A stretch of DNA of 64,000 nucleotides from Diphasiastrum complanatum. Taxonomy: Eukaryota; Streptophyta; Lycopodiopsida; Lycopodiales; Lycopodiaceae. The stretch is taken from assembly GCA_029204225.1 (NCBI GenBank), contig CM055113.1:34439473-34503472 (forward strand). The letters are read 5' to 3'. Shown here piece by piece: positions 1 to 11,488 of this stretch. Every line of letters starts with the position of its first letter. Position 1 is the first letter of the stretch. Both the position numbers and the translations under genes were made by a program. Under the pieces are notes generated by a model that worked only from the letters and a program-made list of their open reading frames with translations, searched no databases and was not told where the DNA came from.

Positions 1-3000
1 CAGCGGGAAATAACATTGATACCCGTCTTATGTGAGGCTAAAACCAGCTCCGCAGAAACAGGCTAGCATACAACGCTGAAATCTCTCATAGAAAGAGTAT
101 TGTGAGATTGGTGCAGCGAAGTCGTTGAGGACTCCGCTCTGCACATTGCACAAAGAACTCTGTAGTACAATTTTATAGCTTCCAACCTGCGCTGCTCGGC
201 CCAATTCGCATCAATCACTCTGTTGCAGTTAATGCTACCAAGAACTCTTCCATCAACTGGCCCATCACTTGGAAAAAATACCTTCCAGAATCATTTGGGC
301 TCTACGTGCAACATCTGCAGTGATGTCACGGTCACAGGAATCTGAAGAAAACTTGCAACTCAGATGGGGGGCTCTGAGGAAAGAGGAGCGATGACAGTAC
401 GTAGCCACTTTGCCGTTGTCATAGTTATGCTAACTGGTGTTGGTGGAGGCATTTTGCTGCTAGCTGGTAAAGATCCTGGCTTGACTGGAGAAGAAGACGG
501 GGAGCTTGAAGGTGATGATGATGCCTGTAAACCCGATATGGATCCTAATCCAACTGGAGAAGACAAACACATCGTATTTCCGCTGCACCAAATAATCACA
601 AACTGTTTACAACTGTTCAATTGTGTCGCCTCACTTTTCCAATGTGAAACATTAACAATCGTTGTTATAGGATTTAAGCCCAAAAAGTTTCCTCCACACT
701 GGTACTCTAAGAACATTAGCCTCATATAAGCCTTTTCTCGCCTGCTGCTAAGATAGAAAATTCGTACCTTTGTGCCAGATTTGATCGGCGAGCTACTTGA
801 CATCATTGCAATAAGATTCTGATCACCACTGAGAAAGATTCTCTCATCAAGCTCTCCATGACGATGATATGCTTCTTCATAGTTTTTATGCAAAATCTGT
901 AGGTTTGCTGACAAGAGCTTTTCATCCATGAGAACTCGAAATATGGCAGTCCCTCTGCAAAACCCTCAGTCTAGTCAGATTCGACATTTGCATAGCTCAT
1001 AAAGATGAAAACTGACATATACATCACATTGTAAGGAATCCAACCTTTGTTTATCCCAGCTAAACTCTTCTCGTAGTCCTCTCCGCTCATGCTCCTCCTC
1101 TCATCCTTGAAAATATCAATGATCATGCCGTTTGTTTTGTCCAACATTTCAATTACATCCTTCTCGGATGCATGATATAGGTTACTTAAGGAAGCAATCA
1201 AGTTAACCCCCTTCATTACTTCGAATTCCTATTACAGTCAAGGAAAGAACAAGTGAAGTGCAAAACTTTAGTCATGGATGCAGGCTCTTTGAGTCACATG
1301 TGACTTACAATAAGATAGAGAAATTCATCAATAACGTAGTCCATCATAACGTAATTAGTAAAATTCTGGAAAAACTTTGAATTGATTGCCATACCAAATA
1401 AAGTAGCATCATCAAGCAAAAACTTTCGGAGTGAAATTGGCATATGGATGATCATAGATATCTGTAGGAAAACAATGGATCAAAAGCACGTTTAGCGATA
1501 AAGCCACAAAATTTTGAGAGTCCTAGCTCATAAGTCATGTCTGCAATGTGAAGCTACTAGAATGCTCATGCTGTAAAAGCCTAAATCAGGAATGTACCAA
1601 GGTAAGAACATATCCTCCCTCCTCCAGGAAATTTTGAGCAACAGACAACGGAGGTAAACACAGGACTGCGATGAAATATGATAGTCCAGACTACACTTAC
1701 GATCACTGATAAAAGAGCATTTGTGCAGGACACCAAGTCTGGAAACCGGCTGAGAGCACGCATACGAAGGGAAAGGAAAAGCATCCATCCAAACTGCAGA
1801 TGAGGTGGAAAGTTTTCTTCTTTAGTAGCTCCTATAATCGGACCGCTATGATTTGTCCCCGATTGGTCTTCTGTTGAGAAAAATGTATGATAGACTCGCT
1901 TGTAATAACTGTATACAGACATTTGGCCAAATTTTCGAATCAATTCATGGTGTATCAGGTCTATCTGTATGATTTTTTTTCATATACATTGAATACTCGA
2001 GCACTCTCTAGAAGATTCATAGGCCAATTTCATGAATGAAGGACAATATCTAATTGGTCAGAAACGACTTTCCACAGGAAATGGCTCCAAAAAGGAGCTC
2101 TGCACATTAAAGCAGACTGCATACAGGAACATGGATGGATTTTGGAATCGATTCCTAGTGATATCAGATTTGATTTTGTGATTTTTCTATTTACATTAAA
2201 TAGCACATTCTAGAGCTTTAATTGGCCAATCTAATGACTGGAAAATTAGTCTAGAATCGAGATCTGATCTGTCAGTTGCGACTTTTCACAAAAACCAGTT
2301 CAAAAAACACATTGCAGCAGGTGGAGTGTAAAAATATTGCGAACTGAGGGATCACCAGAGGTCCGAGTAAAGCTTACTTGAACAAAAACATCAAATGGAC
2401 GAAATTGGTCTGAACCTCCTTGACCTACGCATAGCAAACACAATATGCATAAGCTCAAAAAATTTCCAAGCTTTATCCTAGTGCACGTTCTCATTTTTTT
2501 AGCCGACCGAATATCAACTCGAGACCTCAAGTAGATCAAAGTAAGCTCTTACCGCCATGCCACTTACTGCATGGAAGTATAACAAGTTGCGATATAACCA
2601 AGGCAAATATGAGTACGGACATTATTGACGTCGGCAATCATTTAGTATTTGAGGGCCATTTCAGCCACTTAGCTCTACAGAATTCAGTTTCGCAGTCTGC
2701 TGAAAACCTAGGTGATAGATGATATGAAATAACAATATAGGGAAAAGGAATTACAATATTTTCTGTGTATTAGCCGTATAAGGCTGACACCAAGATGATG
2801 ATGTAATTCCACATGTTTTTTTTGTGTATTAGCCTCACATATAAGGCTAATGCACAGATAACACTACAACACGAGAATCCTAAAACACTCTTCTACAGAT
2901 AACACTATAATTCTTCAAATTATATGTGTACTAGCCTTCAAGAGCAACAATAAACTGGTTACTTTAATACCTCTAGGCGCTTTTCCCAGTCAGCGCCAAA

Positions 3001-3332
3001 GCAAGCTGTCAGCATCGGTTCTGCCTTGGATAGAAAATCAGGAAATTCCTTGAAAAAATCCATCACCCTAAAAAGTGAAACGAGACCAATAGGAATAATA
3101 TTCAGCCTCCTAAAACACCTTCTCAAGTAACCAATGAACAGCACAAAAATGCGAGCATGAACCTTCATATTGAATCATGCAAGAAACCAGAGGACTGACG
3201 TACTTGAGCTTCGAGCTCTACAGTAGCTGAGATAAGGTGAATACTGCCAGATCTTCCAATTTTTGGATCTTCGACAACATCAGAATAGATTCCCAATCCA
3301 ATTTCCAAACATCGTAATATATCTTTCCGCTA
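1..3332 (-). CDS. RBR: Retinoblastoma-related protein (RBR), 5' part of gene, partial
   Basis: RBR proteins bind E2F factors in the nucleus and restrain the G1/S transition. Exons read from splice sites on the minus strand: about 3332-3204, 3067-2971, 2424-2378, 1908-1701, 1461-1309, 1228-1023, 954-768 and 582 to the window edge. Lengths and phases of the six bounded internal exons (3067 to 768) agree with one open frame. Diagnostic segments are VMDFFKEFPDFLSKAEPML, VKEVQTNFVHLMFLF, YYKRVYHTFFST, FGWMLFLSLRMRALSRFPDL, ASLSNLYHASEKDVIEML, SANLQILHKNYEEAYH with GELDERIFL, then TPVSITMTTAKWLRTVIAPL, which opens the A pocket. These match the order of plant RBR N-terminal and pocket-A regions. The last exon carries several single-base shifts, almost all in homopolymers (see findings), and exon 3204-3332 holds one TAG near an RBR TLCQIL-like motif. 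The true first exon was not located. The gene continues left of the window. Family call is strong; intactness is uncertain. Confidence 0.9.
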
Positions 3333-3429
3333 ACTGGCAGCAAGTGTCCACACACCATGTACACAAAGCCTAAAAAGATCCTTCATCTGATGCTGTGTTA
3401 CCTCTTGTAGTTCTTGTAATGAATCAAAA

Positions 3430-3860
3430 TAGATCGTAGTGGTCAGCAGAGACGTTTGCTCTCAAAACGGCTTGCATACACAGCAATAATCTACGATAAA
3501 AGGATGCTGTGAAATCATGTAAGCAAGCAGGGGGGAGACATATTTTCCTATCTTAATCGTCAGCATAAAAGTTTGTCCTCTGTACACAGTACATCATGCA
3601 TAGATCTATGCAATGATCTATGATAAAAAGATGCTGTGAAATCATGTAAGCAAGCAGGAGGGAGACATATTTTCCTATCTTAATGGACAGCAGAAACGTT
3701 TGCAATTATCTATAATAAATATGCAATGATCTAGCACAAAACGATGCTGTGACATCGTGTAAGCAAGCAGGATGGAGAAATATTTTCCAATCGTAATAGT
3801 CAGCAGAAACGTCTGTTCTCAATACACAGTGCATAAAATGCAATGATCCATGATAATACG
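3430..3860. repeat. Tandem repeat, about 3.5 copies of a 113-127 bp unit
   Basis: The segment GATGCTGTGAAATCATGTAA followed by GCAAGCAGG recurs at 3503, 3630 and 3743, with flanking GTCAGCAGAAACGT-type and CAATGATCTATGA-type segments. It lies in the 5' intron or leader zone of the RBR gene, and the copies have diverged slightly. Confidence 0.85.
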
Positions 3861-4036
3861 GAATGATCTATGACTAAAGAAGCTGCAAAAAAGTATGAGC
3901 AGATAAGCGGAATACAAATTTTCCCATATAAACAAGTGCAAAGACAAATCGATGGGATCTGCGCCAGCGATGTCGATGAGAAAAGAGGAATCAGGCTTGG
4001 ATCGCGACGAGCAGCAGCAGAAGAGAAGGCAGAAAA

Positions 4037-4062
4037 GCCAGAGAGAGAGAGAGAGAGAGAGA
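4037..4062. repeat. (GA)n microsatellite
   Basis: A short GA run lies in the RBR upstream region. It generates the false Leu-Ser and Arg-Glu strings in open frames there. Confidence 0.9.
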
Positions 4063-4292
4063 GGCGGGACTGGGGAGTCTGGCGGGAGGGTTAAAAGCAC
4101 TGAAGCGATTGCAGCCCTAAACCGCTCGCTATCCCAAACGACGTTCAGATCTTGCCACGTAGAGCCATCGGATGAGGCTTTTGCCACGTGGCGGCCAATC
4201 TAGCATAGCGGGTTTAAACTCTCGGCGCGCGGGACTGCGTTGGCGGGAGTGTGAGCATGCGGCATCAGACCGGGATGGCGGGATGGCGGGCT
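4061..4292 (-). promoter_or_regulatory. Putative RBR promoter with clustered E2F-like sites and a G-box
   Basis: GGCGGG motifs occur at about 4063, 4081, 4242, 4277 and 4285, several in the E2F-like context TGGCGGGA. A palindromic G-box CCACGTGG lies at 4184-4191. The block is GC-rich in an AT-rich window and sits upstream of the minus-strand RBR exons. RBR genes are established E2F targets, so autoregulation is a natural reading; this is inference from motifs and position only. Confidence 0.5.
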
Positions 4293-4299
4293 CATTATG

Positions 4300-5040
4300 C
4301 AGGTGAGTATTGTCGTCATTTGGTACTTTTCTAAAAGATACCAGATTCGAGGCCCATGTGGTCACTTGGTCACTTGGTCACTTAAATCTGCATAAGGTTT
4401 CGACACGGCGCCGCGAGCGGTAGTCGATCTTGCTTGTGTAATGTGGAACCGGCCAAGTTGAGCCCCGTTGAGCCTAGAAATCCACCTGGCAAACTCGCAA
4501 ACCAGTAGGGCAATGTGGAATCCAACAGTTTCACAACATAGTAAAGATTTGAATTTTTTTTTAGCTTTGTCGTGATAGCGATAAGATATTGTGAGAATTT
4601 GCCAAAAGCTGACGTGTCACGCTTAAGTGAGTTTGAGCATTAAAACGTAATTGTTATTTTAATCCTTCTAAAATGCAATCTTGGATTTTTAGCTTGATTA
4701 AGATAGTGGCAAGTTATTATTATCATTTACTAAAAACTAAAGTGTTTTTTTCTAAGCTATTTTAAGCTTTATAATGGGTTTTTTTAAATATTTGTTGATA
4801 CTTTGACGTGATTTTTGTTCTTTTGTTTTTCAACGAATTGAATGTCTTGAGTATGACAAAGCTTCTCGTGATGTATCAATTACCTTGTTTATTGTTTAAT
4901 GATGTGAATGTTGTCGCCCTTGCTAAAGGCAAAGCTTCTTGTGATGTATCCATCACCTTGTTCCAATTCTAGAGTATGTCGTGAGGTACGTTTCCTCAAC
5001 GCTCATCCTATCCACGTGCCATTATCTATGTTGCAGATTT
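4300..5040. other. Intergenic, AT-rich, no gene seen
   Basis: No coding signal is seen. A three-copy GGTCACTT microrepeat is at about 4358-4384, and a related pair of segments (AAAGCTTCTCGTGATGTATC and AAAGCTTCTTGTGATGTATC) at about 4858 and 4930. Confidence 0.6.
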
Positions 5041-5565
5041 GAAGGAAGATGGCTATCCACGTGGCAGTTTATGTGCTGTAGATTTGAAGGAGGATCGTTG
5101 TGTAGATTCGTGCTCCCGTTGCCTGCGTTTTGGAAGGGGATCGGATTTCCAGATTTGCGTTCACATTTCTTGCTATTTGAAAGCTGCTAGCTGTCGCTGT
5201 AGGCTTGTCTGCGTGGGAGGTCTATTTAGTTGACATCTCATTTTCAGATGGCTTCCATGGATTATCGTATATTTGCTGCAAATTCGCGTTCACGTTGCCT
5301 ATGTTTTGGAAGAGGATCGGATTTCCAGATTGGCGTTCATCCTTTGTTGTTTGAAAGTTGTTGGGTGTCGTTGCATGCAGGCTTGAAGCAATTTCCTACA
5401 TAAGCATTTTATCTAATGTAGATTTGAAACCGGATCGCTGTGCAAATTTGACGTTGCCTACGTTTTGGAAGAGGATCGGATTTCCAGATTGGTGTTCATC
5501 TTCTTTGTTGTTTGAAAATTGCTGGGTGTCGCTGCATGCAGGCTTGAAGCAATTTCCTACACGAC
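5040..5565. repeat. Tandem repeat, 3 copies of a 159-176 bp unit
   Basis: GATCGGATTTCCAGATT recurs at 5139, 5315 and 5474, each preceded by a GCGTTTTGGAAG-like stretch and followed by a TTGTTTGAAA-like stretch and a GTCGCTGCATGCAGGCTTG-like end. Open frames across it reflect the repeat unit, not a recognisable gene. Confidence 0.85.
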
Positions 5566-6019
5566 GATAACTGTCAAAACTCAAAACTCGGGATGAAAAA
5601 GGGTTGATATTTCTATATACTTTGTCTGGATGGGTTGGCAGCTGCTTTTGTTGCTCGATTAAAATTTGTTTCTTTTGTTTATGTTCCGGCTGGTGCCCAC
5701 TCTCATTAGAGGGCATTGCATCATTGTCAAGTTCGGTTTTGAAACTGTTAGATTTTTTATGCTCAGCCTTAAACAAATCATTCACAAGTAATGAGCATCC
5801 TGAAAAACAAAGGCCAACTACATATTTCGGATCTTCACATTTTACCCTTTCATATGTTTTTTTTCTTAACCATTTTTTGGACACCTTCATCTTATTCGTG
5901 TCTTCACGAAAAATGCGACACACTGGCCAGAATGACTTAGAAACCATTTCTGGACCACCTTTGCCTTTTTCGCCTTTTTTGCCTCTTCGCAAAAAAAGCG
6001 ACAAAGTGGCCAAAATGCC

Positions 6020-6410
6020 TTAGAAACCATTTGAAGGCACCTTCGACTTTTTCGGCTTTTTTCGCTGCCTTTAGTCTAAGGCACCTTCTACTTTTCGCTA
6101 CCTTTAGTTTAAAGCACCTTGGCCTTCTTCGCTGCCTTTAATGTAAGGCACTTTTCGGCTTTTTCGCCTATTTGCGAAAAATGCGACAAAGTGGCTAGAA
6201 AGGCTTTTTTTCGCTGCCTTTAGCCTAAGGCACCTTCGCCTTCTTCATTGCCTTTACTCTAAGGCACTTTTCGGCTTTTTCGCCTTCTCCGTTGTCTTAA
6301 ATCTAAGGGCGCCTTTGTGATTTACATACCTTAAGTCTAAGGTCACCTTCAAGATTTGCATACCTTCAATCTAAGGGCACCTTCAGGTTTCGGGTTTTTC
6401 GCGTTTTTGC
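6020..6410. repeat. Short degenerate tandem repeat (GCCTTTAGTCTAAGGCACCTT unit)
   Basis: A roughly 25-45 bp unit built from GCCTTTAGTCTAAGG plus CACCTTCG or CACTTTTCGGC repeats about eight times with drift. The CTTTAGTCTAAGG core is partly self-complementary. No coding reading is supported. A related TTCGC(A)AAAA(A)GCGACAAAGTGGC segment occurs at 5986 and 6172. Confidence 0.8.
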
Positions 6411-7300
6411 TACATTGGCAGACTGACGTCGCCAACTTACCATCAACCCTAAAACAGCTGGAGAAACAAATATCCTAAGGGTGGTTACCAACTTTGTACA
6501 TACATATGCAAAACTGGAGTAAATAGCAGTTAAGGCGTAAGATATTTTTCTCTCGACACTTGTAAATATATACTAGCTAAATCAAGCTATGTAAGTGTTA
6601 ATTGAATTTCTCTTTCAATCAGAGTTATCTGTAGCCAACGTTATCACGGTCAGCAAGCTGAAGTTATTATTTCAAGCTATTGTACTCACTGTTGATATTA
6701 ATCAGAGTGCAATTTTTGTCTCAATATTGCGTCGTTCATTTGCGCATTTTGTATGAATTCTTCTACTTGAATAGTTCTGCTGCTAATTGTTGCGTTTCTG
6801 TTCCTACACGCCGCACTCCAATCCATCGAGCTTCCGCTGTGCGCCCACCGTTTTATGATAGAAACAACCTCATACTGTCTTTGAAATAGCCTCATGCGGT
6901 GCTTTCAATTGTGTTAGCTATGATTGTATTATCAGAAAAAGCAGGTTATATTGAAACGCACTGGTGGGTGGATCTTATCCTGTCGTAGACCGACATAAAA
7001 ATAGTGCTATCGACAAACTTCTTTTTGGGGCTTAGTGGATTCCAGTGAGCGTGATCTTCAACCAGGAGGATCGGGTAACATTTTTCGGTTCCGCGATATA
7101 ACACTAGTTAAATGTTTTGATGCTCAAAAAATGAAATTTAAAAGCAGCTATATTTCAAGAATCAATGGGATTTCCAAAAAAAAAAAATTATTTTCAAGCT
7201 TGTTGTCGAGGTAAATTTGGTAAATGTTGAAACATTCCATTTGTTTATTTTTTTACAAACTCCTTTACAAAGTAGAAGGGACAGTGTTAAATTTTACAGG
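6411..7300. other. No gene seen
   Basis: AT-rich sequence with only short accidental frames and no recognisable protein, RNA or repeat family. Confidence 0.5.
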
Positions 7301-7512
7301 AAACTATCAATTTTTTCCTTTTGAGAGCTGAAGAAAAATTCAATGGTTCAATTTTACTAGGTATCTCTCAAAATTCGTCCTTTCAGAGCTGGAAAGGAAA
7401 ATTCAATCGATCAAATTTATTGGGTAACTTCCAAATTTCGCTCTTTGAGACCTTCAAAAAAAATAGAGGGGTTGAAATAATTCCAGGGTAACTTTCAAAA
7501 ACTCATCCGAAA
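7301..7512. repeat. Tandem repeat, about 3.4 copies of a 62-64 bp unit
   Basis: Units begin GGAAACTATC, GGTATCTCTC, GGGTAACTTCC and GGGTAACTTTC, and share a CTTTGAGAGCTG-like middle and an AAATTCAAT-like end. It is non-coding. Confidence 0.7.
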
Positions 7513-8334
7513 AATAAAAAAGCAATGGGTTAAAGTCCAAATTTGAAGACCTCTAGTGACTTTTCTCATAAGATGAGTACAAGTTATTTATATCCATTTC
7601 ACAATATTAAAATAATTTCAATTGGATGCGAACGATTTTTTTTTTAGCAAACTTCAAAGTTCAAATTTCATCTGCGAAATTGCAAGGAGAATTGCAAGGA
7701 GATAGGCATAATCTCCTTCTTGAAAAATTTGAAGAGGACAATTGCCACCTCTTCATGGCAAGATGCCAACAAAACAGTACTGACAATTCTAACTTATAAC
7801 AGGCACTAACAATGTGGAAAAGGTCGTTCGCATCCAATCGACATTTTTTCATCATTTTGAAATGGATATATTTTGATTGTGCCTATGTTTCACATCTTAA
7901 AATGCGAGAGGGATACAAATGTATGTATAGTGAGATCACATAGAAACGTGAATACAGACGAATAAACTATATTGTAGTCAAAAAACTTTTCACCTCTTCA
8001 AAATACTTGAGATATATACCTTTCTCACCAAATTCTTTAATTAAGATTGCATCTAAACATACTATTATAGTTTTGACCATTTCAAGATATCCTAAATATC
8101 CAATGTGGAACTCATGCTAGTATGCTAAAGCTCTACGACTTCTCCTTTGAGATAATACCATTTACCGAACTCATCCTAATTTGAAGGTCTAGGACTTGTG
8201 CTATGACGTTGTAGCATTGTTCCTTGCTAGTCCAAATTTTATCAAACTTTAGATACTCATCATGCTTTAATACCTCATGCACAAAATTTCACAATAGATT
8301 TGTAACTTCTATTACATTTCTATCATCCTTTTCT

Positions 8335-8806
8335 TCACCGTCCAAGTTGAGCATTGCCATCAATCATGCTTGAAGACACCTTTGGAATGTTCCCCTCATA
8401 AAAAATGACATCTCTACCAACAATCACTTTGTTAGTAGAAGGAATGTAAACCTTGTAGGCATTACACACCTCACTATATCCAACAAAAATACCTCTTCTT
8501 GAAGATGGATCCTCCTTGGTCCTATCATCAAGAGTAATGTTGACATAACATGTGCATCCAAAGGTTCTTAGAAAGTTGACACTCGGCCTCCTCTTGAATA
8601 GCATCTCAAAAGGTGTCCTTCCATCCAAAATAGCACTCGTCCACCTATTGCACAAGAAATTGGCACACAACAAAGCTTGATCCCAATATGGTTTGCCAAG
8701 ATTAGCACTTAACCTCATAGCTTTAGCACTTTCACATAAAGTCCTATTCTTCCTTTCAGCCACTCCATTTTGTTGTGGGGTCCTTGATGTTGTATACTCC
8801 CTCTTT
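8335..8806 (-). pseudogene. Ty1/copia integrase fragment
   Basis: Reading from 8806 downward, the frame gives RTPQQNGVAERKNRT, then TPFEMLFKRRPSVNFLRTFG, then GCTCYVNI and GIFVGYSE. These are the C-terminal half of the copia integrase catalytic core (the NGVAERKNRT helix) and the downstream GYS motif. The frame is open for about 150 codons. N-terminal integrase, protease and RT are absent, and sequence beyond about 8808 is unrelated, so it is a truncated fragment. Confidence 0.9.
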
Positions 8807-9134
8807 TCTTTGGATATATGTTTTTCTACATATTTTTAACAAACATTCAATTTATAAGAAAATTATGACAACCTTGATGTTTTCTGAAGTTAGTAATCAA
8901 TTGAATTGTTTTGTTCAATTTTTTTTTTCCTCTCACAGCTCTTCGAATACTTGCTACAATTTATTGTTATGATACATTTTCCAATGTGTCCTTCTACCAT
9001 GAAAAATCAAATTGGAAAAACTTCAAATTTGTTAAAATATCTTTTTTTTAATTGTTCTTTGTTGTTCTGCTACAATCATAGATGATCATTTTGTATGTTT
9101 ATATGTTTGCAGGCCTTTATAAAGACTACTTCCT

Positions 9135-9248
9135 CATTCTTATACTTTACCCAACGGGGTTGGCTCAGTTGGTTGGCTTGGCATCCAAAGTTTCTTTGGT
9201 CCCAGGTTCGAGCCTCCCCTTGGAAGCCAAGAAGCATTCTTATACTTT
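9135..9248 (+). mobile_element. 86-bp tRNA-like retroposon with a perfect 14-bp target-site duplication
   Basis: The insert occupies 9149-9234. It carries a polymerase III box A (TGGCTCAGTTGG, 9161-9172) and box B (GGTTCGAGCC, 9205-9214) at tRNA-like spacing. It is flanked by identical CATTCTTATACTTT at 9135-9148 and 9235-9248. The acceptor-stem halves do not pair, so it is not a working tRNA gene. The duplication shows that it was inserted, presumably by LINE machinery. It is shorter than usual plant SINEs and lacks a poly(A) tail. What is seen: boxes and duplication. Inferred: SINE-like mobilisation. Confidence 0.8.
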
Positions 9249-9871
9249 GACTAGTAAATTTATTATCTCATTTTGCAACTTTTCAATTCAAATACGCATA
9301 TTGCAAACTTCATTTTTAGTGTTTAAATTTTACATACGTATTTTAATTGCAATCTTTTTTGTTTCTTGGACTGTATTCATGACATCATCCATGAAACAAA
9401 AATGTTTGCTTGCTAGACAAAGAACATTGAAAAAACAAAGAGAATTTTACACTCTTCAATAAGACGAGACTAGAAATTTCAAAGATGAATAATCAATGGT
9501 TGGAAAGAGGTGTGAATCTAGTGAAATGTATGAAATGTTGTTCCACTTGTGGCAACTCAACTTTTGTCATGCACCGCGTCTCCAAAAAACACATACTAGA
9601 AATTGATAAATACCTCCATACGCGATAGCCAATACATTTTTATGGAAACATACATATGGAAACGAATAACAAAAAAACATGGTATATCTGTAATACTTGT
9701 GTCAAAAATAAACATAGAATACGGTATATTGTATTTCAATCACCTGAATATATACAAAGCATATTTCGATTATAGCCTTTTTTAGTGTAAAATCTAGCTT
9801 TCGTTGATGCTTTGATCCAAACGAAAAGATGTTACAAATCCTTTTCAAAAGGTTAGATCACGAGAAAATCA

Positions 9872-11009
9872 TTGTTTGATAATGCAATTGTATGTGATTT
9901 ACATATTGAAAATGAGTCTTCAAAGAAAAAGTCCCTTCAGAGATTGTTAGAACAAAATTTGGAACATATTCTACTATTTGCAAGGTTTTACACCATCTAT
10001 GAGACTTCTGACAATAGTTTAGCCTTCATCTCTCTACAATCTATCAATCACCTTCTCCCATACAATGTTCCATATGAAACCATGACTATTGATCCCCTCC
10101 AAATCATATGTTCTACTAGAAGATACAACCCCTATCGAGGCATAACAACAAACGACATCATGATATTTATCAAGATTCAAATGTAAAACTAAGAAACAAT
10201 AACAAAAAAAATTCAAAAAATATAGGACTTGTAAATAATAGTCAGCATCATGACGAATCTACCTTAACATTGGACACAAGCTTGTTTCCTTTTTTATTTC
10301 CATTTGCTCATGGATTTTATGATGGAAATATAAGCTTCCTTTATTATGCTAGCTTACGAGCAAGTTCTTTCTTTCCGAATCTGCCCTACATAATAGACTT
10401 ATACTATATTAGGCAAGCGATTTTGATATCAAATAGCGTCCCATCAATAGTACTGCAAAAAATATAATCATCTATCTGTCAAAGAATAAGAAAGCATCTG
10501 AACAACAAATATTTAATTATGTTTTGAAATATACTCTGCCAACTGAGATTCCAAACACACCATCTTGGCATAGACAAAATTTAAAAGATCTCTTAACAAT
10601 GGTTGAACATTGAGGACTTCCTCGGTTTTTGACTTCAGACGAAAAGTCAGAGACAAGATGGTTTGAAATCACTGAAATAGAAAAGATTGCACAACAAATA
10701 AACATGGATTTTGATTGGCGAAATTGTCCAATTGAGTGCACAATGCTATTTGTGGCCTGATTGAAAAGATTCATGAAAGATTATTTGCTCTCAAAGCACT
10801 TCTTGTTGGGAAGGATCAAACACCCCGTCATTCGATATGAGATCCAAAATAGAGGATCAGTTCGTGCACATATCATGTTTTGGATCGAAGAAGAAGATGC
10901 GGAAACAATTTTAAATGAAATCGTTGCATGCATTCCAACAAAATGGAATGACCAATTGCACAAATTTGAGGAGTCTGTTAATGGATTCGTTAGAGACCTA
11001 TACAATTAG
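9872..11009 (+). pseudogene. Helitron Rep (HUH) region, decayed
   Basis: Fragments in shifting frames resemble the Helitron N-terminal domain: FPFLFPFAHGFYDG at about 10285, then from about 10761 KRFMKDYLLSKHFLLG, IRYEIQNRGSVRAHIMFWIE. The last segment aligns with the Helitron RYEFQxRGxxHxH(I/L)xxW metal-binding motif. The first His of the HUH pair is Arg here. Many stops lie between 10470 and 10760. The upstream block 9872-10186 is open and may be the preceding N-terminal part. Helicase pieces of the same class occur at 28.4-30.1 kb, but a single original element is not shown. Confidence 0.7.
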
Positions 11010-11488
11010 ATTGTTAAAAAACAGATCCATTAATTAGAGGAGTTCCAAATAATAATAAATAGACCCTTTGTAAAGATACTTTTATTTTTTTTCTCTAGTT
11101 TCGACCGTTACCAGGCCCAATCAAAATGCACAGATTTGAAATCTACGTAACGTAGTTCAAATTAACTGAGAAATAAAAATACAATATAGAAAACTTTGAC
11201 ATTTGTGTCCGGGCAGCATGGACTTATCCCAATGGTTTATTCTTCCTGCCCGACACATGCTAATCTGCCCGATGTCAATACCTCAAGTTAAATCTACTTA
11301 ACTATGCTGGTTAGTATAGTGAAATTTGCTAACCATACTAGTTACAATTATAGAAATACAGTATGTACGGTTACTTAAAATATGGTATACGCAGTAACTG
11401 TGACTATGGTGGCATTCACATTAGATTAAATGTGATATGAAAAACTGAAATTAAGTATCATATCAGAAAGATTTTTGGCGCCCAAGCT

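Noticed and set aside
364-729. Plus-strand 121-codon ORF
   Set aside because: It lies antisense to the RBR pocket-A exon, whose protein match is clear.
3819-4203. Overlapping ORFs with Leu-Ser or Arg-Glu runs
   Set aside because: They are created by the GA microsatellite and use non-ATG starts; no RBR N-terminal motif is present.
5396-6013. 205-codon minus-strand ORF
   Set aside because: It runs through the 159-176 bp tandem repeat and the low-complexity array and matches no family; probably accidental.
9154-9222. Functional tRNA gene
   Set aside because: Boxes A and B are present, but the acceptor-stem halves do not pair and the whole insert is bounded by a target-site duplication.
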